In this document: positions 8,128-17,576 of the stretch, one piece after another | Layout of the letters: every line of letters starts with the position of its first letter | How positions within the stretch are numbered: position 1 is the first letter of the stretch | NCBI RefSeq assembly: GCF_011398355.1 | Contig: NZ_AP021889.1 | Coordinates: 1,736,001 to 1,800,000, forward strand | Reading direction: 5' to 3' | From: Thiosulfatimonas sediminis | GTDB taxonomy: Bacteria; Pseudomonadota; Gammaproteobacteria; Thiomicrospirales; Thiomicrospiraceae | DNA: 64,000 nt | Program-made: the position numbers and the translations under genes | Notes under the pieces: model-generated | What the model was told of the DNA's origin: nothing | The model's input: only the letters and a program-made list of their open reading frames with translations | Databases searched by the model: none

Positions 8128-8841
8128 TTAATCTACGGTGTGTGGCAGTACAGATTTGACTAACGAAAGGGTCAAGCGGCGTTTTTCAACCAAAGTGGCT
8201 TCTTCAAGCACATTCAGTAATTCCATCAAGTCCGGTAATTTTTGTGAGCAGTGCTTGACCAAATACTCCCCAACATTATGCGGCAATTCAAAACCGCGTT
8301 TGCGACTATGGCGCTGCAGAGCAACAATCAATTCTCCAGTATCGGCTAAAGGAAGAAGCTCGACGGGTAACACACTCACTAAAGCCTTAGCCAAATCCGG
8401 TAACACAATATTCCAATGAGAAATATGCGTGCTGCCTGCAAAAATCAACGTATTTCCTTGTACATTAGACTTTACAATCAAATTGGCCAGCGCGGCTTCC
8501 CAATGTTTTTTACCGATAATGACATCTACATCATCCAAACACACTAAAGTTGTCTGCTCCAAGCCATGCAATACATCCGGTATCAATGGTAGAGATTCAT
8601 CGCCCATTGGCAAATACACGCTGGCTTGATTACGCTCCGTAACAAAGCGACACGCAGCCTGTAAAACATGGGTTTTGCCTACTCCGGCTTCGCCGCACAG
8701 ATAAAAAGCGCCACCACGAACACCGCTTAAGGTCGTTTGTAATGCATTGAGTGCCACAGCAACGGATTCTTGCTCAGCAACAAAGGTTTCAAAGCTAGCG
8801 TCATCTCTAAGCCCCATTTTTAACGGCATTTGTACAAACAC
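8128..8841 (-). CDS. hda: DnaA regulatory inactivator Hda
   Basis: The 237-residue protein is a DnaA-like AAA+ ATPase with Walker A GEAGVGKTH and Walker B LVCLDDVDVI, and no C-terminal DNA-binding domain. In known systems Hda binds the DNA clamp and stimulates ATP hydrolysis by DnaA after initiation. The N-terminal QMPLKMGLRDDASFETF contains the clamp-binding-like stretch QMPLKM. Location next to the DUF2066 gene and purM is the standard gammaproteobacterial arrangement. Confidence 0.92.
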   Translation of the reverse strand: MFVQMPLKMGLRDDASFETFVAEQESVAVALNALQTTLSGVRGGAFYLCGEAGVGKTHVLQAACRFVTERNQASVYLPMGDESLPLIPDVLHGLEQTTLVCLDDVDVIIGKKHWEAALANLIVKSNVQGNTLIFAGSTHISHWNIVLPDLAKALVSVLPVELLPLADTGELIVALQRHSRKRGFELPHNVGEYLVKHCSQKLPDLMELLNVLEEATLVEKRRLTLSLVKSVLPHTVD

Positions 8842-8916
8842 AGTGCTTTTTCTCCCTTAACTCTGACAACTAATTTTATGATTATTTTATAATTTAGACG
8901 GTTTCAGCGCGCCATT

Positions 8917-10143
8917 TTACTCACCGCGACTCGGCGGTTCGATGTAAGTAAATTTAGCATCAACTTGGCGCAACATTTCTGACGAGCGTAAAATTTCAAA
9001 TTGCGGCAAACTCGCTAACCACGCCATCAAATTGGCGTAATCACCACGAAAAGCAATTTGCAACTGCGCCAACTGCTGCTCAACCGTCACTAATCGCAAG
9101 TCGGTTAAGGTTGGAATGGTTTGCTCTAGCTGTTGAGTCGCCTGGCCAATGGCTTGCAAATCACGAATATTGGTCAAGTTAATGACTACTTGGTCATTTA
9201 CCTCTAATAAATCGCGATTCAACTCAACCAAACGGGCCAAGACCAAATTAACCATGTCGTTAAAAAGTACGTTTCGCTCGGTTGAATTGGCTTTACCCTT
9301 TGCTAAAACCGTTCCATTTTGCGCAAACAGATACCAGCTCAACTCGAAGTCATCAACGCGATGGTTGAGCTTATAACTGAGCAACTTATCTTGACTAGTT
9401 TGCACCATGACATCTTGCAAAGGGCCGATGTTATTCGCCGGATTCATCGGATAAACCCACGTCGTTGCATCAACCGGAACCATTGCCGGAAGCGCCAATT
9501 GGGCAAATTGCTCAAGCAGATTAACATCAACCCGATATTGCAGTGCCTCTTTATTAAGCTTGGTGACCGAATTGTTTTCCACCAAGGTGCCCATCAATAA
9601 CAACTTTGGACGTAAATTAAGCGGCCATATTTTAATCTGTGCTTGCGCTAAGGCGCTTTTAACCGCGATTTCGTCAAAGGTTAAGCGTAACTTACGCCCA
9701 ACCTGTACACCTTCTTGCACAATCGGGACATAATCATAGGTTTTCAATAGATTTCGAGGATTGGCAAGTAAAATTGCGGCACGCGGTGATGCCAAAAGCG
9801 CCTTCTTCCCCGTCAAACGCAACAACAGCTGGCGAATCGCTTGTGCGCTTAAAGCGTTTAACTCAGGGTCACTCAAAACAGCATTACCACGCTGCGAGTC
9901 GTGCGCTAATTCAACTTGATATAAATTTTTCGAGGTAATTTGCGTCATCTGGACTGGCGGCGGAAGATCGGTTTCAGAGATAACTATGGGTAATGAGGTA
10001 ATTGGCTCCGCTGAGAGCATGGGCGGATTAGGTGCGACAACGGCTGGTTTGAGCGGCGCGCCTTCGGCATAAGCAGACTGTACATTTATTACCGATGGCA
10101 GGATAAATACAGAGGCGAGTAATAATTGCTGAAAAGTTCTCAT
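8917..10143 (-). CDS. DUF2066 domain-containing exported protein
   Basis: The 408-residue protein has a signal peptide (LLLASVFILPSVINVQSAYA). A DUF2066 region follows, visible as ALSAQAIRQLLLRLTGKKALL, then VGRKLRLTFDE and a later portion aligned to the NLTNIRDLQAI segment. The family is periplasmic and of unknown function. It is conserved between hda and purM in gammaproteobacteria, divergent from purM, as here. The C-terminal region (LAWL..QFEILRSSEMLRQ) is probably a second small alpha-beta domain. Confidence 0.85.
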   Translation of the reverse strand: MRTFQQLLLASVFILPSVINVQSAYAEGAPLKPAVVAPNPPMLSAEPITSLPIVISETDLPPPVQMTQITSKNLYQVELAHDSQRGNAVLSDPELNALSAQAIRQLLLRLTGKKALLASPRAAILLANPRNLLKTYDYVPIVQEGVQVGRKLRLTFDEIAVKSALAQAQIKIWPLNLRPKLLLMGTLVENNSVTKLNKEALQYRVDVNLLEQFAQLALPAMVPVDATTWVYPMNPANNIGPLQDVMVQTSQDKLLSYKLNHRVDDFELSWYLFAQNGTVLAKGKANSTERNVLFNDMVNLVLARLVELNRDLLEVNDQVVINLTNIRDLQAIGQATQQLEQTIPTLTDLRLVTVEQQLAQLQIAFRGDYANLMAWLASLPQFEILRSSEMLRQVDAKFTYIEPPSRGE

Positions 10144-10319
10144 ATAGCGGCCTAAAAATTTCGTTACAATATCATAATATTTTTTTGGTCGGCTTTAGCG
10201 TTTTTTACTGGGTCATTTGCCCGTTTAAAACCGCTTTGGTCATTAAACCCATTCATTCATATCCATTTAAGCTCCGGCTTAATTGAATCAATGCAGATTT
10301 AAAAGTTAGATAGAAGATT

Positions 10320-11369
10320 ATGACGCAAAAAACCCAATCAATCAGTTATAAAGACGCAGGTGTAGACATTGATGCTGGCAACGCGCTAGTTCAGGCAATT
10401 AAACCGATAGCTAAAGCGACAGCACGTCCAGAGGTTCCCTCTTCTCTTGGCGGATTCGGTGCGCTTTTTGAATTGGATATGAGCAAGTATAAAAATCCTA
10501 TCTTAGTTTCTGGAACCGACGGCGTAGGCACCAAATTGCGCTTGGCCATCGACAGTGGCAAACATGACCAAGTCGGTATCGACTTAGTCGCCATGTGTGT
10601 CAACGACTTGATTGTGCAAGGCGCAGAACCCCTGTTTTTCTTAGACTACTACGCAACCGGCAAACTAGAATTAGACGTAGCGACTGCCGTTGTTAAAGGT
10701 ATTGGTGACGGCTGTTTACAATCTGGTTGTGCACTGATCGGCGGCGAAACCGCGGAAATGCCGGGCATGTATCCAAAAGGGGATTATGACCTTGCCGGCT
10801 TCTGTGTTGGGATTGTCGAAAAAGCCGATTTGATTGACGGCAGCAAAGTTAAAGCTGGCGATATCATGCTTGGATTGGCTTCCAGCGGCCCACACTCAAA
10901 CGGTTATTCGCTCATTCGTAAAATCATCGAGGTGAATGAAGCGGATCTAAGTCAAGAAGTGGACGGCCAGCCGCTTATTGACGCGCTTATGGCACCGACG
11001 CGTATTTATGTAAAATCGATTCTAAACCTGATGCAAGAGATTAACATTCACGCACTATCGCACATCACTGGTGGCGGACTATTAGAAAACCTACCGCGTG
11101 TTATGCCAAACAATACCAAAGCAAAAATTAACACCAATGCATGGAATCGCCCAGCGGTATTTGATTGGATTGCCGAAAAAGGCAATGTTGAGTTTGAAGA
11201 AATGCACCGTACATTAAACTGCGGGATTGGGATGGTCGTCGTCGTTGACGCGGCAGACCAAGAAAAAGCCATCGCCGCTCTTCAAGCTTCTGGTGAAAAC
11301 GTTTCTGTCATCGGTGTCATTGAAGACTCTGCTGCCGAAGAACCAAGCGTTGAACTGACTTCTCACTAA
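10320..11369 (+). CDS. purM: phosphoribosylformylglycinamidine cyclo-ligase (AIR synthetase)
   Basis: The 349-residue protein matches PurM along its length: [13 protein letters not shown] at the N-terminus, [15 protein letters not shown] for nucleotide and substrate binding, [33 protein letters not shown] and [13 protein letters not shown]. It closes the imidazole ring of AIR in purine synthesis, using ATP. It is followed by purN at a short distance, forming the usual purMN pair. The upstream 176 bases hold the promoter region, divergent from the DUF2066 gene. Confidence 0.96.
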   Translation: MTQKTQSISYKDAGVDIDAGNALVQAIKPIAKATARPEVPSSLGGFGALFELDMSKYKNPILVSGTDGVGTKLRLAIDSGKHDQVGIDLVAMCVNDLIVQGAEPLFFLDYYATGKLELDVATAVVKGIGDGCLQSGCALIGGETAEMPGMYPKGDYDLAGFCVGIVEKADLIDGSKVKAGDIMLGLASSGPHSNGYSLIRKIIEVNEADLSQEVDGQPLIDALMAPTRIYVKSILNLMQEINIHALSHITGGGLLENLPRVMPNNTKAKINTNAWNRPAVFDWIAEKGNVEFEEMHRTLNCGIGMVVVVDAADQEKAIAALQASGENVSVIGVIEDSAAEEPSVELTSH

Positions 11370-11448
11370 GTCGGTAAGCCTTAAACGGGAATGTCGAGAG
11401 GCATTGCCGTTTACGCTAATCCGCATCAATACTCCGCCATACATTCCA

Positions 11449-12114
11449 ATGACAAACACGACACGTGCAAACTCCCCAAAAAAAATTGCCGTACTTATTT
11501 CCGGCAATGGTTCTAACTTACAAGCGCTGATTGACGATCAGACGCAGGTTCCTGAACTCTACGAAATCGCCTTAGTTGTTTCCAACCGCCCTGACGCATT
11601 TGGCTTAAAACGCGCTCAACAAGCCGGTATTCCTTCGCTTTGTATTGATCATACTGCTTATGATTCACGCGAAGCCTTTGATGCCACTGTGCAAAACGTG
11701 CTTGAACAAGCAACGATCGACTTTGTGGTTCTTGCTGGATTTATGCGCATTTTAACGCAAGCATTCACTCGAAATTTTCTTGGTAAAATGGTGAATATTC
11801 ATCCATCCCTTTTGCCTAAGTACACCGGTTTACATACTCATAGACGGGCTTTAGAAGCTGGTGAAAGTGAGCATGGCTTGAGCATCCACTTTGTCACCCC
11901 CGAATTAGATGGTGGGCCGGTTATTTTACAAGCCAAAGTTGCCATTGAACCGGATGAGACGGAACAGAGTCTGCAACAAAAGGTATACCACCAAGAACAC
12001 ATCGCCTATCCATTAGTGATTCGTTGGCTGTGTCGCGGCGAGGTTTCTTTAGCAGACAACCACGTTATTTATCAACAGCGCCGATTGGAGCATCCGCTAA
12101 CCATCGACGCTTAA
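11449..12114 (+). CDS. purN: phosphoribosylglycinamide formyltransferase
   Basis: The protein carries the PurN motifs: KIAVLISGNGSNLQALID at the N-terminus, MVNIHPSLLPKYTGLHTHRRAL with catalytic Asn and His, and ELDGGPVILQAKV with the catalytic Asp. It uses 10-formyl-tetrahydrofolate to formylate GAR. The ATG at 11449 gives a length near that of E. coli PurN but lacks a clear ribosome binding site. A TTG at 11404, with GAGAGG two bases upstream, is the alternative. It follows purM and probably shares its transcript. Confidence 0.93.
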   Translation: MTNTTRANSPKKIAVLISGNGSNLQALIDDQTQVPELYEIALVVSNRPDAFGLKRAQQAGIPSLCIDHTAYDSREAFDATVQNVLEQATIDFVVLAGFMRILTQAFTRNFLGKMVNIHPSLLPKYTGLHTHRRALEAGESEHGLSIHFVTPELDGGPVILQAKVAIEPDETEQSLQQKVYHQEHIAYPLVIRWLCRGEVSLADNHVIYQQRRLEHPLTIDA

Positions 12115-12152
12115 TTTTACGGTTACCGTTAACTCCTTAGGAAAGCGCCAGT

Positions 12153-12944
12153 TTGCCAAACATAGGTTTAGTACACGTTCTCAAACATCACGTCCGCAAA
12201 TTTGGTTTTGTTGGCCTATGCTTGCTTACCGTCAGCGCGCATTCCGCAGCCACTGATTCAAACTCAAAAAACCCAGCGTTAAAGGAGTTTAGTGCCGACT
12301 TTGGCCTCCATCTTTACGGCATGGATGTTGGCATAAGCCAACACCAGCTGCACTGCAACATAAAGCAAACGGATAGCCCAGCAAACTGCCAACTCACAAC
12401 GCAGTCTTCGCCGCAAGGTATGGCGCGCTGGTTTGTTAAGGATTCCGCTAAAGAAACAATTCAGCTTCATCAAAGCCAGACTGAATTTAGCTGGCATGGT
12501 TACCAAAAACAGGTTATTCGTCCGTCAGGCAGTCAAAAAAAAGATAAATTCACCACCTACCAAGTGGCTAACCAAGAGCTTCTTTATTTAGAAAAAAATC
12601 TCAAATTCACGTGGTCACCTGGATTATTTGATAGCACCTCAATTGTCTACGCGATTCAATGGTATGCCAAACAACATCGAGATTTGAACCAAGCCAAATT
12701 GCAATTACACGTCGGCAAAAAACAATATCCTCTGCATTTCAGCGAACAATACCAAGCAGCCATGGTGCAACTTGGCTATGGACGTAGCGCCGCAGAAAAA
12801 TTCCGTTTTGGAAACCAGCGCTATGAGATAGACTTATGGTTATTACCACAAGTGGAGTATTTTCCTGGCAAAGTACGCATTTACGACCGAGAAGAAAAAC
12901 AAACTCTGCTACTCACCTTACAAAAATTGCCCAAATTCAATTAA
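12153..12944 (+). CDS. DUF3108 domain-containing exported protein
   Basis: The start is a TTG with AGGAAAG 8 bases upstream. The product has an N-terminal hydrophobic export segment (FVGLCLLTVSAHSAA). The body fits DUF3108, a beta-rich periplasmic family: YGMDVGISQHQL near the start, FDSTSIVYAIQWYAKQH in the middle and FPGKVRIYDREEKQTLLLTL at the end. DUF3108 genes commonly follow purMN in gammaproteobacteria. The function is unknown. It lies 12 bases from dcd and is probably in the same operon. Confidence 0.8.
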   Translation: MPNIGLVHVLKHHVRKFGFVGLCLLTVSAHSAATDSNSKNPALKEFSADFGLHLYGMDVGISQHQLHCNIKQTDSPANCQLTTQSSPQGMARWFVKDSAKETIQLHQSQTEFSWHGYQKQVIRPSGSQKKDKFTTYQVANQELLYLEKNLKFTWSPGLFDSTSIVYAIQWYAKQHRDLNQAKLQLHVGKKQYPLHFSEQYQAAMVQLGYGRSAAEKFRFGNQRYEIDLWLLPQVEYFPGKVRIYDREEKQTLLLTLQKLPKFN

Positions 12945-12956
12945 AAAGAAATCCTT

Positions 12957-13592
12957 ATGAAACTCAGTGACCGTGATATCAAGAAACACCTCAATGCCGG
13001 CAAAATTGCCATTTCACCGACACCGGACGACAGTAAAATCAAAGGGATTAGCGTTGATTTACGCTTAGACAACAAATTCCGCGTTTTCAACGACCACACC
13101 GCCCCATATATTGATTTAAGCGGCCCACGCGATGATGTTCAAAAAATCATGGACACCGTGATGGGCGATGAAATTGAAATTGCCGAAGGTGCTGCATTCT
13201 TCCTACACCCTGGTGAATTGGCTCTGGCAGCCACTTATGAGTCCGTCTCAATTCCAGATAACTTAGTAGGCTGGCTCGATGGCCGTTCCAGCTTAGCGCG
13301 TCTTGGTTTAATGGTTCATGTCACTGCGCATCGCATTGACCCAGGCTGGGAAGGGCAAATCGTTTTAGAAATTTTTAATAGCGGAAAACTGCCCTTAGCA
13401 CTTCGTCCGGGCATGGACATCTGCGCGATTAATTTCGAAACCTTATCCAGCCCTTCCGAACAACCTTACAATAAACGTTTGGATGCCAAATACCGCAATC
13501 AAAAAGGGCCAACAGCCAGCCGAATCAACCAAGACCAAAAAGAGAGCGCACAATACGCAATCAGTCCGCAACTCGATTTACTCGGCGAATAA
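12957..13592 (+). CDS. dcd: dCTP deaminase
   Basis: The protein matches Dcd strongly: [47 protein letters not shown] and the active-site segment [27 protein letters not shown], then LPLALRPGM and [15 protein letters not shown]. It deaminates dCTP to dUTP for dTMP synthesis. At 211 residues it is about 18 longer than the E. coli enzyme because of a C-terminal tail ([18 protein letters not shown]). It ends the purM-to-dcd run. Confidence 0.95.
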   Translation: MKLSDRDIKKHLNAGKIAISPTPDDSKIKGISVDLRLDNKFRVFNDHTAPYIDLSGPRDDVQKIMDTVMGDEIEIAEGAAFFLHPGELALAATYESVSIPDNLVGWLDGRSSLARLGLMVHVTAHRIDPGWEGQIVLEIFNSGKLPLALRPGMDICAINFETLSSPSEQPYNKRLDAKYRNQKGPTASRINQDQKESAQYAISPQLDLLGE

Positions 13593-13658
13593 CGCCCCTC
13601 CCGATTCTGAGTTTTACCCAAAACGTATCTGGGGGTAATTTTGCACAATTTGTTTTGT

Positions 13659-13782
13659 AATACGTCGCTCTTTTTTGCTTTACCTGCGCTTAAAAATGCT
13701 GATAATGCAATTTTCAGACAAACCGTAAACACCGCGCTTTTCGAGCGGTAATTTTCCGATTTTTTTCGCAATACATCGCTCT
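13659..13782. repeat. imperfect direct repeat in the dcd-gshB gap
   Basis: AATACGTCGCTCT at 13659-13671 recurs as AATACATCGCTCT at 13770-13782, one mismatch in 13. Between them, ACCGC/GCGGT at 13731-13749 forms a small hairpin. This is the only visible structure in the 250-base gap; function unknown. Confidence 0.4.
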
Positions 13783-13844
13783 GCTCGCCTTATAAAATTA
13801 AGGCAGCCGAACGCAACTTTAGCCATTCGATTTGAGGTAGCACC

Positions 13845-14888
13845 ATGCATATTGGCTTTATGATTAGTCACTGGGAAGAATTAACCCCGAGCAAAAACTC
13901 TACAATCCTCGTGATTAGAGAATGCCTCAAACGCGGCCATAAGGTGTCGTTAATTTACACGGAACATCTAACCGTTAAAAACAACGTTGCTTTTGCCAAA
14001 ATGTTGCGCTTGCAGCCAATGGATAAAGTGCCGGACAACATTGTGCAATTCCATAAAAAAGCGGAATTTAAAACCGTGCAAATGCCGTTGCACAGTCTGG
14101 ATAGTTTAATGATTCGTAAAGATCCGCCGATTGACGCGGTCATTTTTAACTTCCTAGATTCGATTAAAAACCAATGCGTCATCATCAACGATGTAGATGG
14201 GATTCGTAAAGCGAACAACAAACTGTTCACCACGACTTTCAGCGATCCAAACAACGATTACTTGCCGATTACTCATGTTTCTAAAGACAAAGCCTATATT
14301 CGCCAAACCATTGAAGCCATGCCCGGCGACAAAGTGATTCTTAAACCCTTAGTCGGTTCAGGCGGCCATGGGGTTATCGTACTGGAAAAAAATGCCAAAT
14401 CGAATATCAGCTCGATTTTAGACTTTTACATTTCCGGCAAAGAAGACGGCAACTATGTGATTGTACAAGAATACATTGAAGGCGCTGAAAACGGCGATGT
14501 CCGCGTATTAATGCTTAACGGTAAATACATCGGCGCCTACAATCGCCGCCCACCAGAAGGGGATATTCGGGCGAATATCCAAGTCGGAGGTACTGCGCAC
14601 AAATACACCATGACCGACTCTCAAATGAAAGTGTGTCGCAAAATAGGCCCGCGCCTTGCTGCAGATGGCCTCTATTTTGTTGGCGTGGATATGATTGGCG
14701 ACAAAATTTTGGAAGTAAACGTACTCAATCCGGGCGGCATCAGTAACATCAACAAACTGGATAAACTGAAACTGCAAATCGAAGTGGTCGATTTTATCGA
14801 AGAAATGGTTGATGAAAAACAGGAAAAACACGCCGAACTTGAGTTCTTACTCAAACGCCTGAGCGACCTGCGTCAAACGGATCATTAA
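13845..14888 (+). CDS. glutathione synthetase-like ATP-grasp enzyme
   Basis: The 347-residue protein has the GshB arrangement. The N-terminal domain includes IRKDPPIDAVIFNFLDSI. The ATP-grasp domain includes VILKPLVGSGGHGVIVLEK (the KPL.G.GG nucleotide loop), YVIVQEYIEGAENGDVRVLMLNGK, NRRPPEGDIRANIQVGG and the metal-binding DMIGDKILEVNVLNPGGI. GshB joins gamma-glutamylcysteine and glycine. The sequence is divergent, so a related amide ligase cannot be excluded. GAGGTAGCACC precedes the ATG. It stands alone between dcd and a terminator. Confidence 0.75.
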   Translation: MHIGFMISHWEELTPSKNSTILVIRECLKRGHKVSLIYTEHLTVKNNVAFAKMLRLQPMDKVPDNIVQFHKKAEFKTVQMPLHSLDSLMIRKDPPIDAVIFNFLDSIKNQCVIINDVDGIRKANNKLFTTTFSDPNNDYLPITHVSKDKAYIRQTIEAMPGDKVILKPLVGSGGHGVIVLEKNAKSNISSILDFYISGKEDGNYVIVQEYIEGAENGDVRVLMLNGKYIGAYNRRPPEGDIRANIQVGGTAHKYTMTDSQMKVCRKIGPRLAADGLYFVGVDMIGDKILEVNVLNPGGISNINKLDKLKLQIEVVDFIEEMVDEKQEKHAELEFLLKRLSDLRQTDH

Positions 14889-14920
14889 GATGACTAAACC
14901 AATACAAAGTTGATTGACCT

Positions 14921-14958
14921 AAAAAGCCGCGAGGATGAATAGATCCACGCGGCTTTTT
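14921..14958. terminator. bidirectional intrinsic terminator
   Basis: AAAAAGCCGCG pairs perfectly with CGCGGCTTTTT, 11 bp, around a 16-base loop. It separates the gshB-like gene from the convergent nirB. Confidence 0.9.
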
Positions 14959-14985
14959 GGCTTTACATTTTGAGAATCTTTTTGA

Positions 14986-17553
14986 TTAAAGCGCAACAAC
15001 TTGTGAATAGCTGCTCTTGGCCTTCACTTCAACGGCGATACCATCAAGCTTTTCTTTCGATGTGGCCGGTCTGACTTGGCCCCGTTCAATGGTAAAAACT
15101 TGTGCCGCTGGCATATCCGTATTCACAAACGATTTAAAGCGTTTGGTAAATTCCGGATTTTCAATCGCACGTTTCCAATCGCATTCATAACCCTCAATTA
15201 ACTGAGCCATTTGTGCCTCAAGTTGTTCACCGATTCCCAAAGAATCTTGCAATACAACTTGTTGCAAATATTCTAAACCGCCTTCCAAATTATCCATCCA
15301 AGTGGCGGTACGCTGCAAACGGTCGGCCGTTTTAATATAGAACATCAACAGACGATCGACGTATTTAAACACCTCTTCCTTGGACAGTTTCGTGGCAAAC
15401 AGATCCGCATGACGCGGTTTCATCCCGCCATTACCACAAACAAATAGGTTCCAACCTTCTTCGGTGGAAATTAAACCAATGTCTTTGGCTTGCGCTTCAG
15501 CACATTCACGAGTACATCCCGAAACGCCCATTTTTAATTTATGCGGTGAACGCAACCCTTTGTAGCGGTTTTCAATCTCTATCGCCATGGTGACTGAATC
15601 ATCTAAACCATAGCGACACCAAGTGGAACCAACACAAGATTTAACGGTACGCAACGATTTCGCATAAGCTTGCCCTGACTCAAAGCCAGCCGCAATAAGA
15701 TCTGTCCATATGGCCGGCAAATCGTTCATTTGTGCGCCAAATAAAACGATACGCTGGCCCCCGTTCACTTTCGTGTAAAGACTGAATTTTTTAGCCACTT
15801 CCCCTAACACAATCAATTTATCGGGCGTAATTTCCCCACCCGGAACACGAGGAATCACCGAATAGGTGCCGTCTTTCTGCATATTGCCTAGATAGTTGTC
15901 ATTCGTGTCTTGCAAAGGAATTTTATCTTGTTCTAAGGCATAGCTGTTCCACAAAGAGCCGAAAATGCTTCCCACAGCTTGTTTACAAACCGGACAACCA
16001 TGCCCTTTGCCGTGCGTGTGCAACAACGTATCAAAGGTTTTAATCTCTTCAACTTGACATAGATGGTATAACTCTTGACGCGAGTACGGGAAGTGTTCGC
16101 AGATGTCTTTACTGACCTCAACGCCACGTTTTTCCAGTTCATTATTCAACACATTGGTAACCAACTGCGTACAGCCACCGCAGCCGGTACAGGCTTGTGT
16201 GCAAGACTTAATATCCGCTAAACACATGGCACCAGCATTTACCGCGTTCACCACATCGCCTTTGGTCACATCATAACAAGAGCAAAGTTGTGCCGTTTCC
16301 GGCAAGGCATCAGGACCAAACAAAGCACCTGCTGAACCATCGCGATTTGGCAGTATTAGCCTATCCGGATGCTCTGGCAATTCCATATCATTCAATTTGA
16401 GTTGCAATAGATTACCGTAGTCATCACAGTCGCCGACCAACACAGCACCGAGCAATTTTTTGCCGTCTTTACTGACAACAATTTTTTTGTAAATTTCTTC
16501 TGGCCCGTTTTCATACACATAGCTTAAGGCTTCTTCGTCACTGCCATGAGGATCGCCAATGGAAGCCACATCAACCCCCATCAGTTTCAACTTGGTACTC
16601 ATATCAGCACCATCAAAACGGTTTTCCGTTAGATTCAATTGATCAACCACCACTTGCGCCATCGCATAACCAGGCGCAACCAATCCGTAAATCATGCCGT
16701 CGTGCAACGCACACTCGCCCACCGCAAAAATACTTGGGTCAGAGGTTTGGCAATGGGCATTAATCACAATCCCACCACGAGGCCCCATCTCTAAATCGGC
16801 TTGTTTCGCTAACTCATCTCGCGGACGAATCCCCGCGGAAAACAGCACAATATCGGTCTCTAAGGTTTGCCCATCCGCAAATTCCATTTTGTTAACACTG
16901 CCCTCACCGGCGCTAATCAATTGCGTCACTTTTGAGGTATGTACCTTTACCCCCAACTTTTGAATTTTACGTTTAAGCAGTGCCGCCCCACCTTCATCTA
17001 ACTGTACCGGCATCAAACGCGGTGCAAATTCAACCACGTGCGTTTCCAAACCAAGATCGCGCAACGCTTTAGCCGCTTCTAAACCAAGTAATCCGCCACC
17101 AACCACGGTGCCGATTTTGCCACTCTGAGCGGCCGCTTGAATCGCATCCAAATCTTCAATCGTGCGGTACACTAAACAACCGGCACGGTCATTTCCCGGA
17201 ATCGGCGGAACAAAGGGATAAGAACCGGTCGCCATCACTAAACGATCATAAGCCTGAACAAAACCGTCATCCGTGGTCACTGTTTTTGCCTGACGATCAA
17301 TACTGACAACTTTTGAATTGAGTCGAATTTCCACGCCGTTTTCTTCATAAAAACCAGGCTTAACCAAACTTAAATCATCGGCTGTTTTACCTGAAAAATA
17401 GGCCGACAGATAGACGCGATCATAGGCTTTGCGAGGTTCCTCGCCAAACACAATGATTTCATAATTTTGGCGCGCGGCGCTTTTCACTAATTTTTCCACA
17501 AAACTGTGGCCAACCATGCCGTTACCAATGACGATTATTTTTTGTTGTTGCAT
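14986..17553 (-). CDS. nirB: NAD(P)H nitrite reductase large subunit
   Basis: The 855-residue protein has the NirB layout. An N-terminal FAD/NAD oxidoreductase (IIVIGNGMVGHSF, then IGTVVGGGLLGLEAAKAL) is followed by a BFD-like [2Fe-2S] domain (CSCYDVTKGDVVNAV and CTQACTGCGGC). The C-terminal half is the ferredoxin-like sulfite/nitrite reductase domain, with TVKSCVGSTWCRYG (C-x5-C) and GVSGCTRECAEAQAKD (C-x3-C) ligating the 4Fe-4S/siroheme centre. It reduces nitrite to ammonium in the cytoplasm. AGGAG stands before the start. It is the last gene of the nitrate-assimilation operon. No nirD small-subunit gene follows, which is unusual. Confidence 0.95.
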   Translation of the reverse strand: MQQQKIIVIGNGMVGHSFVEKLVKSAARQNYEIIVFGEEPRKAYDRVYLSAYFSGKTADDLSLVKPGFYEENGVEIRLNSKVVSIDRQAKTVTTDDGFVQAYDRLVMATGSYPFVPPIPGNDRAGCLVYRTIEDLDAIQAAAQSGKIGTVVGGGLLGLEAAKALRDLGLETHVVEFAPRLMPVQLDEGGAALLKRKIQKLGVKVHTSKVTQLISAGEGSVNKMEFADGQTLETDIVLFSAGIRPRDELAKQADLEMGPRGGIVINAHCQTSDPSIFAVGECALHDGMIYGLVAPGYAMAQVVVDQLNLTENRFDGADMSTKLKLMGVDVASIGDPHGSDEEALSYVYENGPEEIYKKIVVSKDGKKLLGAVLVGDCDDYGNLLQLKLNDMELPEHPDRLILPNRDGSAGALFGPDALPETAQLCSCYDVTKGDVVNAVNAGAMCLADIKSCTQACTGCGGCTQLVTNVLNNELEKRGVEVSKDICEHFPYSRQELYHLCQVEEIKTFDTLLHTHGKGHGCPVCKQAVGSIFGSLWNSYALEQDKIPLQDTNDNYLGNMQKDGTYSVIPRVPGGEITPDKLIVLGEVAKKFSLYTKVNGGQRIVLFGAQMNDLPAIWTDLIAAGFESGQAYAKSLRTVKSCVGSTWCRYGLDDSVTMAIEIENRYKGLRSPHKLKMGVSGCTRECAEAQAKDIGLISTEEGWNLFVCGNGGMKPRHADLFATKLSKEEVFKYVDRLLMFYIKTADRLQRTATWMDNLEGGLEYLQQVVLQDSLGIGEQLEAQMAQLIEGYECDWKRAIENPEFTKRFKSFVNTDMPAAQVFTIERGQVRPATSKEKLDGIAVEVKAKSSYSQVVAL

Positions 17554-17576
17554 CTTTCACTCCTTACCAGTCGCTT